A DNA stretch of 18,769 nt from an uncultured bacterium (GCA_905214265.1 CAJMLQ010000054.1:1-18769), one strand, 5' to 3'; shown: positions 8,668-15,892, numbered from the stretch's first letter. The notes: a model not told the origin generated them from the letters alone. A program made the numbers and translations.

Positions 8668-8684
8668 TAAATAAATTTTATTTA
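8668..8684. promoter_or_regulatory. 17-bp perfect palindrome at the leftward start site
   Basis: TAAATAAA-T-TTTATTTA is a perfect 8-bp dyad around a single central base. It lies directly downstream of the predicted leftward transcription start (about 8687), where a bound repressor would block transcription. Its composition suits a ROK-family operator, and the ROK gene at 431-1660 is the obvious candidate. Confidence 0.55.
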
Positions 8685-8686
8685 CT

Positions 8687-8704
8687 CGTTATAATTATAT
8701 AACG
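8687..8704. promoter_or_regulatory. 18-bp inverted repeat over the leftward -10 box
   Basis: CGTTATA-ATTA-TATAACG is a perfect 7-bp dyad that contains the -10 hexamer. A third copy of CGTTATA occurs on the minus strand at 8646-8652, within GCGTTATACGC. A regulator bound here would exclude RNA polymerase. The TATAAT overlap accounts for part of the symmetry, so only the CGT/ACG ends add information. Confidence 0.45.
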
Positions 8705-8722
8705 TGTCTTTAAATATGTCAA
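8694..8722 (-). promoter_or_regulatory. Sigma-A promoter of the leftward operon
   Basis: On the minus strand, consensus TTGACA (8717-8722) and consensus TATAAT (8694-8699) are separated by exactly 17 bases. The start site should be near 8687, leaving a leader of about 74 bases before ATG 8613. Such a perfect promoter needs a repressor to be controllable, in keeping with the two palindromes at and just past the start site. Confidence 0.9.
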
Positions 8723-8741
8723 CATCCAAATGTAAAATTCA

Positions 8742-8768
8742 GCATTTTTATCATATATTTAAAAATGC
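8742..8768. promoter_or_regulatory. 27-bp inverted repeat upstream of the leftward promoter
   Basis: GCATTTTTA (8742-8750) and TAAAAATGC (8760-8768) form a perfect 9-bp dyad with a 9-base spacer. The centre lies about 35 bases upstream of the leftward -35 box, a position suited to an activator or a second repressor site. No regulator other than the ROK protein is encoded in the window. Confidence 0.45.
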
Positions 8769-8914
8769 ATAAGAGAAATGGCAAGAAAAATAAACCGATA
8801 GGTAAAAAACATATTTTCTCCAGTTGCGAAATGGGCTTAATTACTAATATTTCCCTATATTTTCATGATACATTAACAAACTGTATTATAAAACCGATTT
8901 TTCAGAATATTATT

Positions 8915-8933
8915 TTTTACAAATTGAGTAAAA
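8915..8933. promoter_or_regulatory. Inverted repeat just upstream of the rightward -35 box
   Basis: TTTTAC-AAATTGA-GTAAAA is a perfect 6-bp dyad with a 7-base spacer, ending four bases before the rightward -35 hexamer. It is a candidate regulatory site for the eight-gene operon. It differs in spacing from the palindromes at the leftward promoter. Confidence 0.4.
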
Positions 8934-8937
8934 CAAC

Positions 8938-8966
8938 TTGACTTTTGCTTTTTGTTGCACTATAAT
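8938..8966 (+). promoter_or_regulatory. Sigma-A promoter of the rightward operon
   Basis: TTGACT (8938-8943) and TATAAT (8961-8966) are separated by 17 bases. The transcription start should be near 8973, with a leader of about 46 bases before ATG 9019. No terminator-like hairpin was seen inside the operon up to 17656, so this promoter may serve all eight genes. Confidence 0.87.
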
Positions 8967-9018
8967 ATCATTACACACAATGGGTCAACGAAATTTTCCA
9001 ACAAAAGGAGCACTTTTT

Positions 9019-10056
9019 ATGGAAAAGCTAAAAATCGGTGTTGTTGGCTTGCGGTTTGGGTTAACTGTGATCGAAAACCTGCTGGCCTCAGCGGATGCTG
9101 ATTTTATTGAACTGCACGGAGTCTATGATCTAGACCAAACCAAGGTGGAAAAGGTCTCAAAAACTTATTGCGTAAAAGCGTATCAGAATTTTGATGAGAT
9201 GCTTCAGGACCCTGCTGTACAGGCGGTTGCGCTTTATACTCCTCCCACTGGAAGAAGCAACTTGATCCGCAGGATCATGGAAAGCGGCAAGCATGTAATC
9301 ACAACAAAACCGTTTGAGGCAGATTGGAAACAGGCACAAGAGGTTTTGCAGCTGTCCCAAAGGCTCGGCAGGACCGTGCACATCAATTCGCCTGATATCG
9401 TGGACAATGGACTTGTCTGCGCAGTGAAAGAAGCTGTCAAGCAGTATAACCTGGGGCGCCCTGTTGGTGCGCGTTGCGATGTCTGGGTGAATTACAGGGA
9501 AAAGCCTGACGGCAGCTGGTACGACAGCCCGGAGCAATGCCCGGTCGCACCAATTTTCCGGCTTGGCATTTACATCATCAATGATTTGATTTCCCTCTTT
9601 GGAAAGACCAAAGCCGTTTCGGTTTCCAGCTCTCGTTTGGTTACCGAACGCCCCACTGTTGACAATTCCCTGCTTGCCCTAACCTTTGATAACGGTGTCG
9701 TCGCCTCAATCTTTGGTTCCTTTTGCGTGGATGACGGACAGCGTTATAAGGGACCTATGGTTTTAAATTATGAGCGGGGAACATTTTATTATGATGTATT
9801 TCCGAATGGAGAGTTGGAACAGAAAAATCTGATCCTGGTTCATAAAGATGCGGACGGCAACGTCAAAACAGAAAGAATACCGTTGACCGGCGCTCCCAAA
9901 GGCGCATATCTTTGGTCGCTCTTTTATGAGGATATTCGGTCCGGCAGGACGGTTACAGATTCGTACATCCTCAGGGTTACGGAAGGCATCCGGGTCTTGC
10001 AGGGGATGAAAGAAGCAGATCAGAAGGGCACGGTCGTGTTTACTGATCAGATTTGA
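9019..10056 (+). CDS. Gfo/Idh/MocA-family oxidoreductase with altered catalytic motif
   Basis: This 345-residue protein has the two-domain fold of NAD(P)-dependent sugar dehydrogenases. The N-terminal Rossmann motif GVVGLRFG spans residues 7-14. The usual EKP motif reads TKPFE, with K97 kept and the preceding Glu lost. In the C-terminal domain the segment that normally reads GxHxID is GIYIIND at 183-189, so Tyr185 sits where most family members have the catalytic His. It may therefore use different chemistry or act as a binding protein. The start is ATG 9019, with AAAGGAG eight bases upstream. The frame open to 8938 begins inside the promoter, and an ATG at 8980 has no ribosome binding site. 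It is first in the rightward operon. The substrate is unknown. Confidence 0.9.
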   Translation: MEKLKIGVVGLRFGLTVIENLLASADADFIELHGVYDLDQTKVEKVSKTYCVKAYQNFDEMLQDPAVQAVALYTPPTGRSNLIRRIMESGKHVITTKPFEADWKQAQEVLQLSQRLGRTVHINSPDIVDNGLVCAVKEAVKQYNLGRPVGARCDVWVNYREKPDGSWYDSPEQCPVAPIFRLGIYIINDLISLFGKTKAVSVSSSRLVTERPTVDNSLLALTFDNGVVASIFGSFCVDDGQRYKGPMVLNYERGTFYYDVFPNGELEQKNLILVHKDADGNVKTERIPLTGAPKGAYLWSLFYEDIRSGRTVTDSYILRVTEGIRVLQGMKEADQKGTVVFTDQI

Positions 10057-10072
10057 TGGAGCAGCCCTTGTT

Positions 10073-11089
10073 TTGACCGATTCGAATACACAAAGAAAGG
10101 TCGGAATTTCATTGGAACGAATTGGCGTGGGACTTTACTATAACAATTGCGGGCATCAGATCCATTATCTTCTTAGAAACCATCCAAGGGCAAAAATCGC
10201 CGCTGTCTGTGGAATGTCCCCCTCAGAGCTGACCGAGGAACAGCGAAACGATCCGGACTTAAAATGGTATGATACGCTGGAAGAAATGCTGGAAGACGAT
10301 CGTGTTAAAATCGTTTCGCTCTGTTCTCCAAACAGAAGACTCCAGCCTGAAGAAGCAGCGATGTGTATGCGGCGTGGTCGGCATGTTTACGCAGAAAAGC
10401 CCTGCGCCATGACAGAGGAGGAGCTGGATATGTTGGTCCGGGTTTCAGAGGAAACCGGACGCCTGTTCCGCGAGCAAGCCGGGACAGGATTTCAACAGCC
10501 TTGCCTGGCAGTCCACAGAGTCGTGGAGTCAGGCGTTTTGGGGGAAATCGTCCAGGTCTTTGCGCAAAAATCCTATCCCTATCATGAAAGGCGTCCACAA
10601 GACGAAGACATTGACGGCGGCTTAATTATGCAGAACGGAATTCATGCGATCCGTTTTATCGAACATGGCGCTGGGCTAAAAATAAGCAAGGTGCGGGCCA
10701 TCCAGACACAGAAAGGCAATCCGCATCCCGAGGGGCAATTGCAGATGGCCGCCAGCTTTCTGCTGGAGCTGGAAAACGGCGGGATTGGCTCAATGGTGGT
10801 CAACTATTTAAATCAAGAAGGGATCGGCCATTGGGGGAACGAGCATCTGCGCGTCTTTGGCACAAAGGGTATGGTGGAATTCACGGACGGCGGAGAAAAG
10901 ACCAGGCTAATCATCGGAAACCAGGACTGCGGCTCTTTGGAACTGACCGAACCTGTGCGGGACTATTTTGATTACTTTTTGGATGCCCTGCTCCAGACAG
11001 GCAGTATGCCCATCAGTCTGGAGGACGAGCTACATGCTACGAGACTCGTGATCCGGGCACGAAAAAGCGCAGAACAGCCACTGAACTAA
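10073..11089 (+). CDS. Gfo/Idh/MocA-family oxidoreductase
   Basis: This 338-residue NAD(P)-dependent sugar oxidoreductase has an intact active site. EKP lies at residues 108-110 and the catalytic His is H191 in NGIHAI, so it is likely to oxidise or reduce a sugar hydroxyl. The Rossmann glycine motif is unusual (ERIGVGLYYNNCG). The start is uncertain: TTG 10073 lies 16 bases after the preceding gene with GGAG 11 bases upstream, a long spacing, and a second TTG fifteen codons in has AGAAAGG ahead of it. No ATG fits. Translation may be coupled to the preceding gene. The two oxidoreductases are only distantly alike and probably act on different substrates or successive steps. Confidence 0.88.
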   Translation: MTDSNTQRKVGISLERIGVGLYYNNCGHQIHYLLRNHPRAKIAAVCGMSPSELTEEQRNDPDLKWYDTLEEMLEDDRVKIVSLCSPNRRLQPEEAAMCMRRGRHVYAEKPCAMTEEELDMLVRVSEETGRLFREQAGTGFQQPCLAVHRVVESGVLGEIVQVFAQKSYPYHERRPQDEDIDGGLIMQNGIHAIRFIEHGAGLKISKVRAIQTQKGNPHPEGQLQMAASFLLELENGGIGSMVVNYLNQEGIGHWGNEHLRVFGTKGMVEFTDGGEKTRLIIGNQDCGSLELTEPVRDYFDYFLDALLQTGSMPISLEDELHATRLVIRARKSAEQPLN

Positions 11090-11110
11090 TTCGAAACGGA
11101 GGAAAACAAA

Positions 11111-12157
11111 ATGAGCAATCGAGGAAGAGAATATCCATCGGAGCGAAAATTTTTTACAGATCCGGAAACAGGAGTAAAGATCACGAAGCTGACCGCTTTT
11201 CCAATTATGCACAATAAACTCTATTTTCATATCAATCAGTTTACGCCGGATTCCCAGACTCTCGTATTCGGCTGTCAAAGAGAACCGGCCAGAGCGGCTT
11301 CCCGGGATATTTATAAAGTAAACATTGATGGAATGGGGCTGTTTCAGCTGACAGATGACCCGGATCTTTCCGGGGCAATCCTGTCCTTTGACGGAAAGTA
11401 TCTGTTTTACATGTCCAATGGGACCCTGAAACGGGTAGATATTCAGAGCTTTGAAGAAGTGGAGATCAACCACATTGATGGCCTAAAGACGGCGGACTGC
11501 ACCAGCCTTACATATGACGGAAAATACTTTTGCGGGGAAGCCGATACCGTGGACGGGAACCGCATGCTTTACCTTTTTGCAACAGACGGCAGTGAAAAAA
11601 GGATCATCTGCCAAAGCGATATGATAACCCATACGCAGATCGAACCGTCTGAAGGCAGACTGATCGCATTTCAACATGGGCCTGACGAGCAGCACCGGAA
11701 TATTTGGCTGGTTGACATCGATGGAAGCAATATGCGTCCGCTGGAGCTTCCGTACGGGAATGGACATTGGATGTGGCTTGGCGACACCAAACGGATCATG
11801 ACGAACCTGGAAAGCTGTTGCTGGGGAATTTCCACGTATGCGGAAGGAGACGCCAGTCCTGAAAAAATCGTGTCAGATGGCCTCACCTGCTGGCATGGCT
11901 CCTGCAGCGTGGATGGAAAATGGATGGTCACGGATACAAACTGGCCGGATCAAGGCATCCATGTGATCAATGTTGCCAGCAAACGGCACGCCAAGCTCTG
12001 CAGCAGCAACAGTTCGAACGCACACCCCCAGTGGTCCCACCCCCATCCGTCCTTCAGCCCGGATGTCCGCCATGTGGTGTTCAATTCCGACCAGACGGGG
12101 ATCGCCCATATTTATCTCGCAGAGGTGCCGGAGGAATTGAAGGAGAATTTAAGATGA
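11111..12157 (+). CDS. Oligogalacturonate lyase-like (PL22-type) beta-propeller, copy 1
   Basis: This 348-residue intracellular protein (no signal peptide) has TolB/WD40-like blades and the hallmarks of oligogalacturonate lyase. That family cleaves unsaturated or saturated oligouronides by beta-elimination using a Mn-type metal bound by His and Gln. The metal-site motif QWSHPH is present (Q307, H310, H312). Other conserved candidates are H174 (THTQ), H189 (FQHGPDE), H219 (GHWMW) and H262 (WHGS). It starts at ATG 11111 with GGAGG eight bases upstream. The stop overlaps the transaldolase ATG by four bases. No pectin-pathway genes (kduI, kduD, kdgK, kdgA) are nearby, so the substrate may not be galacturonate. 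A paralogue lies at 14784-15854. Confidence 0.85.
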   Translation: MSNRGREYPSERKFFTDPETGVKITKLTAFPIMHNKLYFHINQFTPDSQTLVFGCQREPARAASRDIYKVNIDGMGLFQLTDDPDLSGAILSFDGKYLFYMSNGTLKRVDIQSFEEVEINHIDGLKTADCTSLTYDGKYFCGEADTVDGNRMLYLFATDGSEKRIICQSDMITHTQIEPSEGRLIAFQHGPDEQHRNIWLVDIDGSNMRPLELPYGNGHWMWLGDTKRIMTNLESCCWGISTYAEGDASPEKIVSDGLTCWHGSCSVDGKWMVTDTNWPDQGIHVINVASKRHAKLCSSNSSNAHPQWSHPHPSFSPDVRHVVFNSDQTGIAHIYLAEVPEELKENLR

Positions 12158-12807
12158 AGCTCTTTATAGATTCAGCGAACATAGAAGAAATCCGTGAGGC
12201 AGACAGTTTGGGCGTAATAAGCGGTGTTACAACGAATCCGACTCTGATCGCCAGGGAGCACAGAAACTTCAAACAGGTCGTTAAAGAGATTTCCGGAATT
12301 GTAAACGGGCCAATCTCTGCAGAGGTAATTTCCCTGGAAGCCGCCGGCATGGTCGCCGAAGCCTTGGAACTGGCAGAAATCCACCCAAATATCGTGATAA
12401 AAATTCCGATGTGCTGTGAAGGGCTTAAAGCTGTGAAGCATTTGGCGGAAAAAAAGATTCCTACGAATATGACCTTGATTTTTTCAGCGGCCCAAGCGCT
12501 CCTCGCCGCGCGTGCTGGAGCCTCTTATGTCAGTCCGTTTGTTGGAAGGATCGATGATACCGGCAAGACCGGGATGGATTTGGTCGCTGATATTGTAGAG
12601 ATCTTCTCGGTCCACCGTCTAAAAACGGAGATCATTGCCGCGTCCATCCGCAGTCCGCTCCACGTCGTTCAGGCGGCCAAGGCTGGCGCTCATATTGCAA
12701 CGGTGCCGTATAAAGTGTTGACGCAATGTGTGGAACACCCTCTCACCACCAATGGAATTCAGCGTTTTTTGGAGGATTGGAAGACGGTTGAAGAAAAGAA
12801 ACGATAG
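12154..12807 (+). CDS. Small transaldolase (TAL/FSA family), transaldolase-type active site
   Basis: This 217-residue class I aldolase barrel belongs to the short transaldolase/fructose-6-phosphate aldolase group. The Schiff-base lysine is K83 in VIKIPM, with D6 (FIDSAN) and N28 (GVTTNPT) also in the active site. Two positions separate the subtypes. Here they are E57 (SAEVIS) and F129 (SPFVGRID), as in transaldolase, whereas E. coli FSA has Gln and Tyr. This favours transfer of dihydroxyacetone between sugar phosphates such as sedoheptulose 7-phosphate and glyceraldehyde 3-phosphate. ATG 12154 overlaps the preceding stop (ATGA) and has AGGAG upstream. The frame open to 11920 overlaps the lyase-like gene and is not used. 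Confidence 0.9.
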   Translation: MKLFIDSANIEEIREADSLGVISGVTTNPTLIAREHRNFKQVVKEISGIVNGPISAEVISLEAAGMVAEALELAEIHPNIVIKIPMCCEGLKAVKHLAEKKIPTNMTLIFSAAQALLAARAGASYVSPFVGRIDDTGKTGMDLVADIVEIFSVHRLKTEIIAASIRSPLHVVQAAKAGAHIATVPYKVLTQCVEHPLTTNGIQRFLEDWKTVEEKKR

Positions 12808-12846
12808 GACCGAATTATTTCAAACAGCGTACATTCGATGGATTTG

Positions 12847-12852
12847 AAGGAG
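12847..12852 (+). promoter_or_regulatory. Ribosome binding site that sets the permease start at TTG
   Basis: AAGGAG at 12847-12852 runs into the GTG at 12852, so it cannot serve that codon. It lies eight bases before the in-frame TTG at 12861, a normal spacing. The start is therefore called at TTG 12861, three codons inside the longest frame. Confidence 0.7.
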
Positions 12853-12860
12853 TGGTATAT

Positions 12861-13826
12861 TTGCTGAATATACAATCGGCAGAAACACGTTCTGTTAATC
12901 GGACAAATCTCAATAACCGGGTCAAACGATTTTGGGTAGCATTTAAACGCGACCGGTATCTCCATCTGCTCGTGCTGCCCGCAGTTGTAGCTGTCTTTAT
13001 TTTTAGTTATATCCCGATGTATGGGATACAAATCGCTTTTAAGGATTATTCCTTTTCCAAAGGAATACTGGACAGTCCCTGGGTAGGATTGGCAAATTTC
13101 ACTTCCTTTTTTGAATCCATATATTTTTGGCGGCTGATCCGCAATACACTGCTGCTCAGCTTCCTGTCTTTGATTTTTTCCTTTCCGATCCCGATCATCT
13201 TCTCTTTGATGCTCAACGAAGTCCGAAACCGGCCGTTTAAAAACACGATCCAGACGATCAGCTATTTTCCCCATTTCATATCTACTGTGATTGTCGTTGG
13301 TATGATGCATACGCTTCTTTCCCCTGAAACCGGCATGTTTAATCAATTGATCGAGATGCTCGGGGGAAAGCCGATCGCATTCATGCAGTCCAGCGCATGG
13401 TTTCGGCCGCTTTATATCATCTCAGGCATATGGCAGGGATTTGGCTGGAATTCCATCATTTACCTTTCCGCTTTGACGGGGGTTGCCCCAGAACTGTATG
13501 AAGCTGCAGAGATCGACGGTGCGGGACGCTTTCGGAAAATTTGGAGCATTTCGCTTCCTGCTATCATTCCGACTGTAGTCATTATGCTGATTCTCGCGGT
13601 CGGCGGGCTTATGAATGTAGGCTATGAAAAGATCATTCTGATGTACAACCCTGGTATTTATGAAGTCTCTGATGTCATTTCGACTTATGTCTACCGAAAG
13701 TCTCTTCAGGGCGGAGAATTCTCCTTTGGAACCGCAGTTGGGCTCTTTAATAATGTTGTAAACTTCATCATTATTTTCATTGCCAACAAAATCAGCCGCA
13801 GTGTTTCGGAAATATCCTTGTGGTGA
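12861..13826 (+). CDS. ABC sugar transporter permease, LplB type
   Basis: This 321-residue inner-membrane permease belongs to the CUT1 carbohydrate ABC importers. A cytoplasmic N-terminus is followed by about six hydrophobic segments, the first near residues 35-55. The cytoplasmic ATPase-docking EAA loop reads EAAEIDGAGRF from E214 and continues to the usual LP. It pairs with the next gene, 14 bases downstream, to form the heterodimeric channel. No ATPase gene is present. Related systems in Firmicutes share a housekeeping MsmX-type ATPase, and I infer the same here. LplB-type permeases usually carry oligosaccharides or complex glycosides. Confidence 0.93.
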   Translation: MLNIQSAETRSVNRTNLNNRVKRFWVAFKRDRYLHLLVLPAVVAVFIFSYIPMYGIQIAFKDYSFSKGILDSPWVGLANFTSFFESIYFWRLIRNTLLLSFLSLIFSFPIPIIFSLMLNEVRNRPFKNTIQTISYFPHFISTVIVVGMMHTLLSPETGMFNQLIEMLGGKPIAFMQSSAWFRPLYIISGIWQGFGWNSIIYLSALTGVAPELYEAAEIDGAGRFRKIWSISLPAIIPTVVIMLILAVGGLMNVGYEKIILMYNPGIYEVSDVISTYVYRKSLQGGEFSFGTAVGLFNNVVNFIIIFIANKISRSVSEISLW

Positions 13827-13840
13827 AGGGGGGGCTTGAA

Positions 13841-14743
13841 ATGAAGGTAAAAAAATCAATCGGCGAAAAAACATTTGACGCTGTGAATACCATTCTGCTT
13901 GTTCTGATCGCATTTACAACACTTACCCCTTTTTTGATGATCATAGCCGGTTCTTTTAGCGATATCTCCAGCATCGTCAAAAATGAGGTATTCCTGATCC
14001 CCAAAAATTTCACTTTAGCAGGCTACGTCTCCATTTTTGAGGACAATCAAATTTTCCAGGCGTATTACAACACGATCTGGTACACATTGGTTGGCACTTC
14101 GATCAATCTTCTCATAACCCTTCCTGCCGCCTATGCGTTGTCCAGAAAACGCTACTGCCTGAAAAACGGCGTGATGTTCTTCTTTTCCTTTACCATGTTC
14201 TTCAGCGGCGGAATGGTCCCGAGTTATCTGCTGATCCAATGGTTGGGATTATACAATACGCGCTGGGCCATGGTTTTGCCGGGAGCTGTCAGCGTTTTCA
14301 ATCTGGTCATGGCAAGGACATTTTTCAGCAGTAATATTCCCGAAGAGCTTGCGGAGTCTGCGAGGATCGACGGTGCAAACGATATTCAGATATTCTTCAT
14401 TATCGTATTGCCGCTGGCCAAGGCAATTATCGCCGTACTGGCTCTGTACTACGGAGTCGGCCATTGGAACGCCTTCTTTAACGCGCTGATCTACTTAAAG
14501 GATCAGAAATATATGCCGCTGTCCTTATACTTGCGCCGTCTGCTGATCCTGGGGTCTGCCAACTACGGTAGCTCAGATCTTTCGGAGTCGCTGGTAGAGC
14601 AGGATCCGGTCGCAGTCATGGGCCTGACACAGCGGATGAAATACTGCACGATCGTTGTCACCATGCTGCCAATCATGCTGGTCTACCCATTCTTCCAGCG
14701 TTATTTTGCAAAGGGTGTAATGGTAGGCTCTCTGAAAGCCTGA
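13841..14743 (+). CDS. ABC sugar transporter permease, YtcP/LplC type
   Basis: This 300-residue second CUT1 permease partners the preceding gene. It has about six membrane segments, beginning near residues 16-40. The EAA loop appears as EELAESARIDGAND starting at E168, with Ser replacing the first Ala, and ends in the expected VLP. ATG 13841 is preferred over the GTG at 13820 because a strong purine tract (GAAGGGGGGG) sits six bases before it and the GTG would overlap the preceding stop. The substrate is not readable from sequence. Confidence 0.93.
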   Translation: MKVKKSIGEKTFDAVNTILLVLIAFTTLTPFLMIIAGSFSDISSIVKNEVFLIPKNFTLAGYVSIFEDNQIFQAYYNTIWYTLVGTSINLLITLPAAYALSRKRYCLKNGVMFFFSFTMFFSGGMVPSYLLIQWLGLYNTRWAMVLPGAVSVFNLVMARTFFSSNIPEELAESARIDGANDIQIFFIIVLPLAKAIIAVLALYYGVGHWNAFFNALIYLKDQKYMPLSLYLRRLLILGSANYGSSDLSESLVEQDPVAVMGLTQRMKYCTIVVTMLPIMLVYPFFQRYFAKGVMVGSLKA

Positions 14744-14783
14744 CAGACTGCCCATATTGTCACGTAGAAAGGACTGCTCTCAT

Positions 14784-15854
14784 ATGTTCAGAAGTTATCC
14801 GTCGGAAAGGAAATTTTTCAAGGACCCTGCGACGGGAGTCGATATCGTTAAGCTCACGGCGTTTCCTACGATCAATATCAAACTATATTTTCACGTTAAC
14901 GCCTTCACTCCGGACAGCCAGACTCTGGTTTTTCAATCGTATCACGAAAACAAAAGGACCTCTGGCATCGACCTCTATAAAGTAAACATTGACGGAATGG
15001 AGCTGACACAGCTTACAGAAGCACCGGAGGCAGGAAGTCCTGTAGTTTCTCCAGACGGGAAATGGCTCTATTACATTTGTCACGGCGAGCTGCGCCGCGT
15101 CGATCTGCAGGATGGAGTCGAGGAAACGATCAGCCATATTGACGGAGTCCTTCCCTCCGACGCGCTGAGCGCCAACACAGCCGGCTCCACAATCAATGCG
15201 AGTATGAGTCCGGACGGAAAGGTATTTATTACCGACTGCACCCTCAAAACAGGAGAACGTGCCATTCTTCGTTATACGACAGACGGCAAGGATGCAGACA
15301 TCATCTTCCGTTCCAACTCCATTACACATACCCAGCTGGAGCCGGGAGAAGGTCAGACAATCGCTTTCCAGCACGGCCCTGATGAAAAGCACCGCAATAT
15401 CTGGCTGATGAGCCAATACGGAGAAAACGTCCGCCCCCTGGAGCTGCCATACGGCAACGGTCACTGGATGTGGCTGGGCAAAACAAAACGCATCATCACC
15501 AATATGGAGTCTGAATGCAAAGGTATAACCGCCATGGGCGAGAATGAAGAACGTCCGGAGTGGATCGTAAAGGATCAGCTCTATTGGCATGCAGCCAGCA
15601 GCCCGGACGGAGAATGGATCATCTCTGATACCAACTGGCCGGACAACGGATTGTTTTTGATCAACGTAAAAACAAAAAAGGCAAAGAAGCTCTGTGAGCC
15701 GCACAGCTCCTGCTGCCATCCGCAGTGGACGCATCCGCACCCGAATTTCAGCCCAGACGGCAAAATGATCGTCTACAATTCGGATGCAGAGGGAATCGCA
15801 CATATGTATTTGGCGAAAATTCCGGAGGCTTTTTTTGAGGAACTGAAAAACTGA
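14784..15854 (+). CDS. Oligogalacturonate lyase-like (PL22-type) beta-propeller, copy 2
   Basis: This 356-residue intracellular paralogue of the protein at 11111-12157 is alike from end to end. Both start with YPSERKFF and share FTPDSQTLVF, FQHGPDExHRNIWL, RPLELPYGNGHWMWLG and SDTNWPD-type segments. The metal-site motif reads QWTHPH (Q314, H317, H319), with H269 in the WH motif. Copy 2 has a short insertion around residues 125-140 relative to copy 1. ATG 14784 follows AGAAAGGA by ten bases, and the frame open to TTG 14757 lacks a ribosome binding site. The two copies flank the transaldolase and permease genes, so an old duplication followed by divergence is likely. They may split substrates, for example by chain end or residue type. 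Confidence 0.85.
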   Translation: MFRSYPSERKFFKDPATGVDIVKLTAFPTINIKLYFHVNAFTPDSQTLVFQSYHENKRTSGIDLYKVNIDGMELTQLTEAPEAGSPVVSPDGKWLYYICHGELRRVDLQDGVEETISHIDGVLPSDALSANTAGSTINASMSPDGKVFITDCTLKTGERAILRYTTDGKDADIIFRSNSITHTQLEPGEGQTIAFQHGPDEKHRNIWLMSQYGENVRPLELPYGNGHWMWLGKTKRIITNMESECKGITAMGENEERPEWIVKDQLYWHAASSPDGEWIISDTNWPDNGLFLINVKTKKAKKLCEPHSSCCHPQWTHPHPNFSPDGKMIVYNSDAEGIAHMYLAKIPEAFFEELKN

Positions 15855-15892
15855 CGTCCCGCGGGTCAACTTTATTTCAGGCACAGCACAAT

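Larger units (their letters stand above)
8614..9018. other. Divergent intergenic control region
   Basis: These 405 AT-rich bases separate the two operons and contain no gene. They hold a promoter for each direction (8694-8722 leftward, 8938-8966 rightward) and four inverted repeats, listed separately. Between about 8770 and 8910 I see only AT-rich sequence with no clear structure. Confidence 0.85.

Noticed and set aside
8886..8905. Possible catabolite response element upstream of the rightward promoter
   Set aside because: The CG-centred sequence misses the consensus at several defined positions, including the outer CA, and is AT-rich background.
8973..9018. Riboswitch or attenuator in the rightward leader
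   Set aside because: The leader is only about 46 bases, with no stable stem or terminator-like structure.
11920..12153. N-terminal extension of the transaldolase
   Set aside because: It overlaps the lyase-like gene in another frame. The ATG at 12154 has a good ribosome binding site, the protein starts exactly at the family's first strand, and the ATGA overlap is typical of coupling.
14883..15884. Open frame of 333 codons on the minus strand
   Set aside because: It is antisense to the second PL22-like gene, whose motifs match its paralogue residue for residue.
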